Shown here: positions 13,394-13,692 of the stretch, one piece after another
How the letters are laid out: each line of letters begins with the position of its first letter
Position numbering within the stretch: the stretch's first letter is position 1
NCBI GenBank assembly: GCA_035528995.1
Contig: DATKXO010000059.1
Location: forward strand, 1 to 13,692
From: DATKXO01 sp035528995
Lineage (GTDB): Bacteria > Planctomycetota > Phycisphaerae > UBA1845
Length of the DNA stretch: 13,692 nt
Direction: 5' to 3'
Position numbers and translations under genes: made by a program
Notes under the pieces: generated by a model
Database searches by the model: none
The model's input: the letters and a program-made list of their open reading frames with translations, nothing else
Told to the model about the DNA's origin: nothing

Positions 13394-13692
13394 GGGTCGG
13401 CTCCTGGGCGGCGGGTAGAACATGCTCGCCCGCTCTGGTTTTGGGATGCTACCGCAGGGCGGGTGAGTTTGCGCCCGGGGGCGGGGGTGTTGGGCGACAA
13501 ACGGGCGGTTTGGCGCCGAATTCTGTGCGTTTTGTGCGCATTTGCGCTGCGAAACGACCAGTTGCGCGCAGTGGTTTTTGCTCGTAAGTACCTTTGGGAC
13601 AGCCGGTTATCGTTCATTTCGGCGCCTCCGGTTTCGTTGGGAACCGGGTATTTTGAACTTCTCGCGTTGTGGCTTCAATCAGATATCGAGTC
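13394..13692. other. Upstream region of hutI, no convincing gene
   Basis: About 300 bases up to the right edge, AT-richer beyond 13500. A minus-strand frame of 77 codons (13617 to 13384) has a good GGAGG site seven bases before its ATG and ends 10 bases inside hutI. Its codon use (many A/T third positions) and basic, low-complexity product argue against a real protein, although a leader peptide is possible. GCGCA/TGCGC (around 13538-13549) makes a small hairpin. No clear -35/-10 pair was found for hutI. Confidence 0.35.

Overview
The window is GC-rich bacterial chromosomal DNA with nine genes, mostly single genes or very short operons on both strands. Three features suggest a planctomycete-like bacterium, perhaps Phycisphaerae-like: a secreted protein with a PEP-CTERM sorting tail, housekeeping genes scattered as separate units, and unusual domain arrangements in ordinary enzymes. 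This is an inference from protein style; there is no rRNA or other marker to settle it. No tRNA, rRNA, CRISPR array, transposase or phage gene was seen.

Left part (1-4576). On the minus strand, folC (folylpolyglutamate/dihydrofolate synthase) overlaps by 4 bp a TrkA-N/RCK-type NAD-binding protein that runs off the left edge. folC has a clear sigma70-type promoter placed so that the mRNA should begin at or next to the ATG (leaderless). aroB (3-dehydroquinate synthase) follows on the plus strand. It converges on a minus-strand class V PLP aminotransferase-like gene. The gap between folC and aroB carries a row of short hairpins.

Middle (4577-9233). A plus-strand gene fuses a degenerate RluA-like pseudouridine synthase domain to an RlmI-like rRNA methyltransferase. 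It converges on a minus-strand secreted PEP-CTERM protein, which has its own promoter, Shine-Dalgarno sequence and rho-independent terminator. Next is minus-strand asnS (asparaginyl-tRNA synthetase), with a predicted coiled-coil insertion and a second promoter compatible with leaderless transcription.

Right part (9409-13692). A tight plus-strand operon encodes a family 2 glycosyltransferase, a NodB-fold polysaccharide deacetylase and a PurN/Fmt-fold formyltransferase. The last two overlap by 4 bp. The trio probably builds or modifies a glycan containing an amino sugar, and its three enzyme classes recall ArnC, ArnD and the ArnA formyltransferase domain. This is the best candidate for an undescribed system in the window. 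Its last gene overlaps, tail to tail by 53 bp, minus-strand hutI (imidazolonepropionase, histidine degradation). The right edge is an AT-richer upstream region of hutI with no convincing gene.
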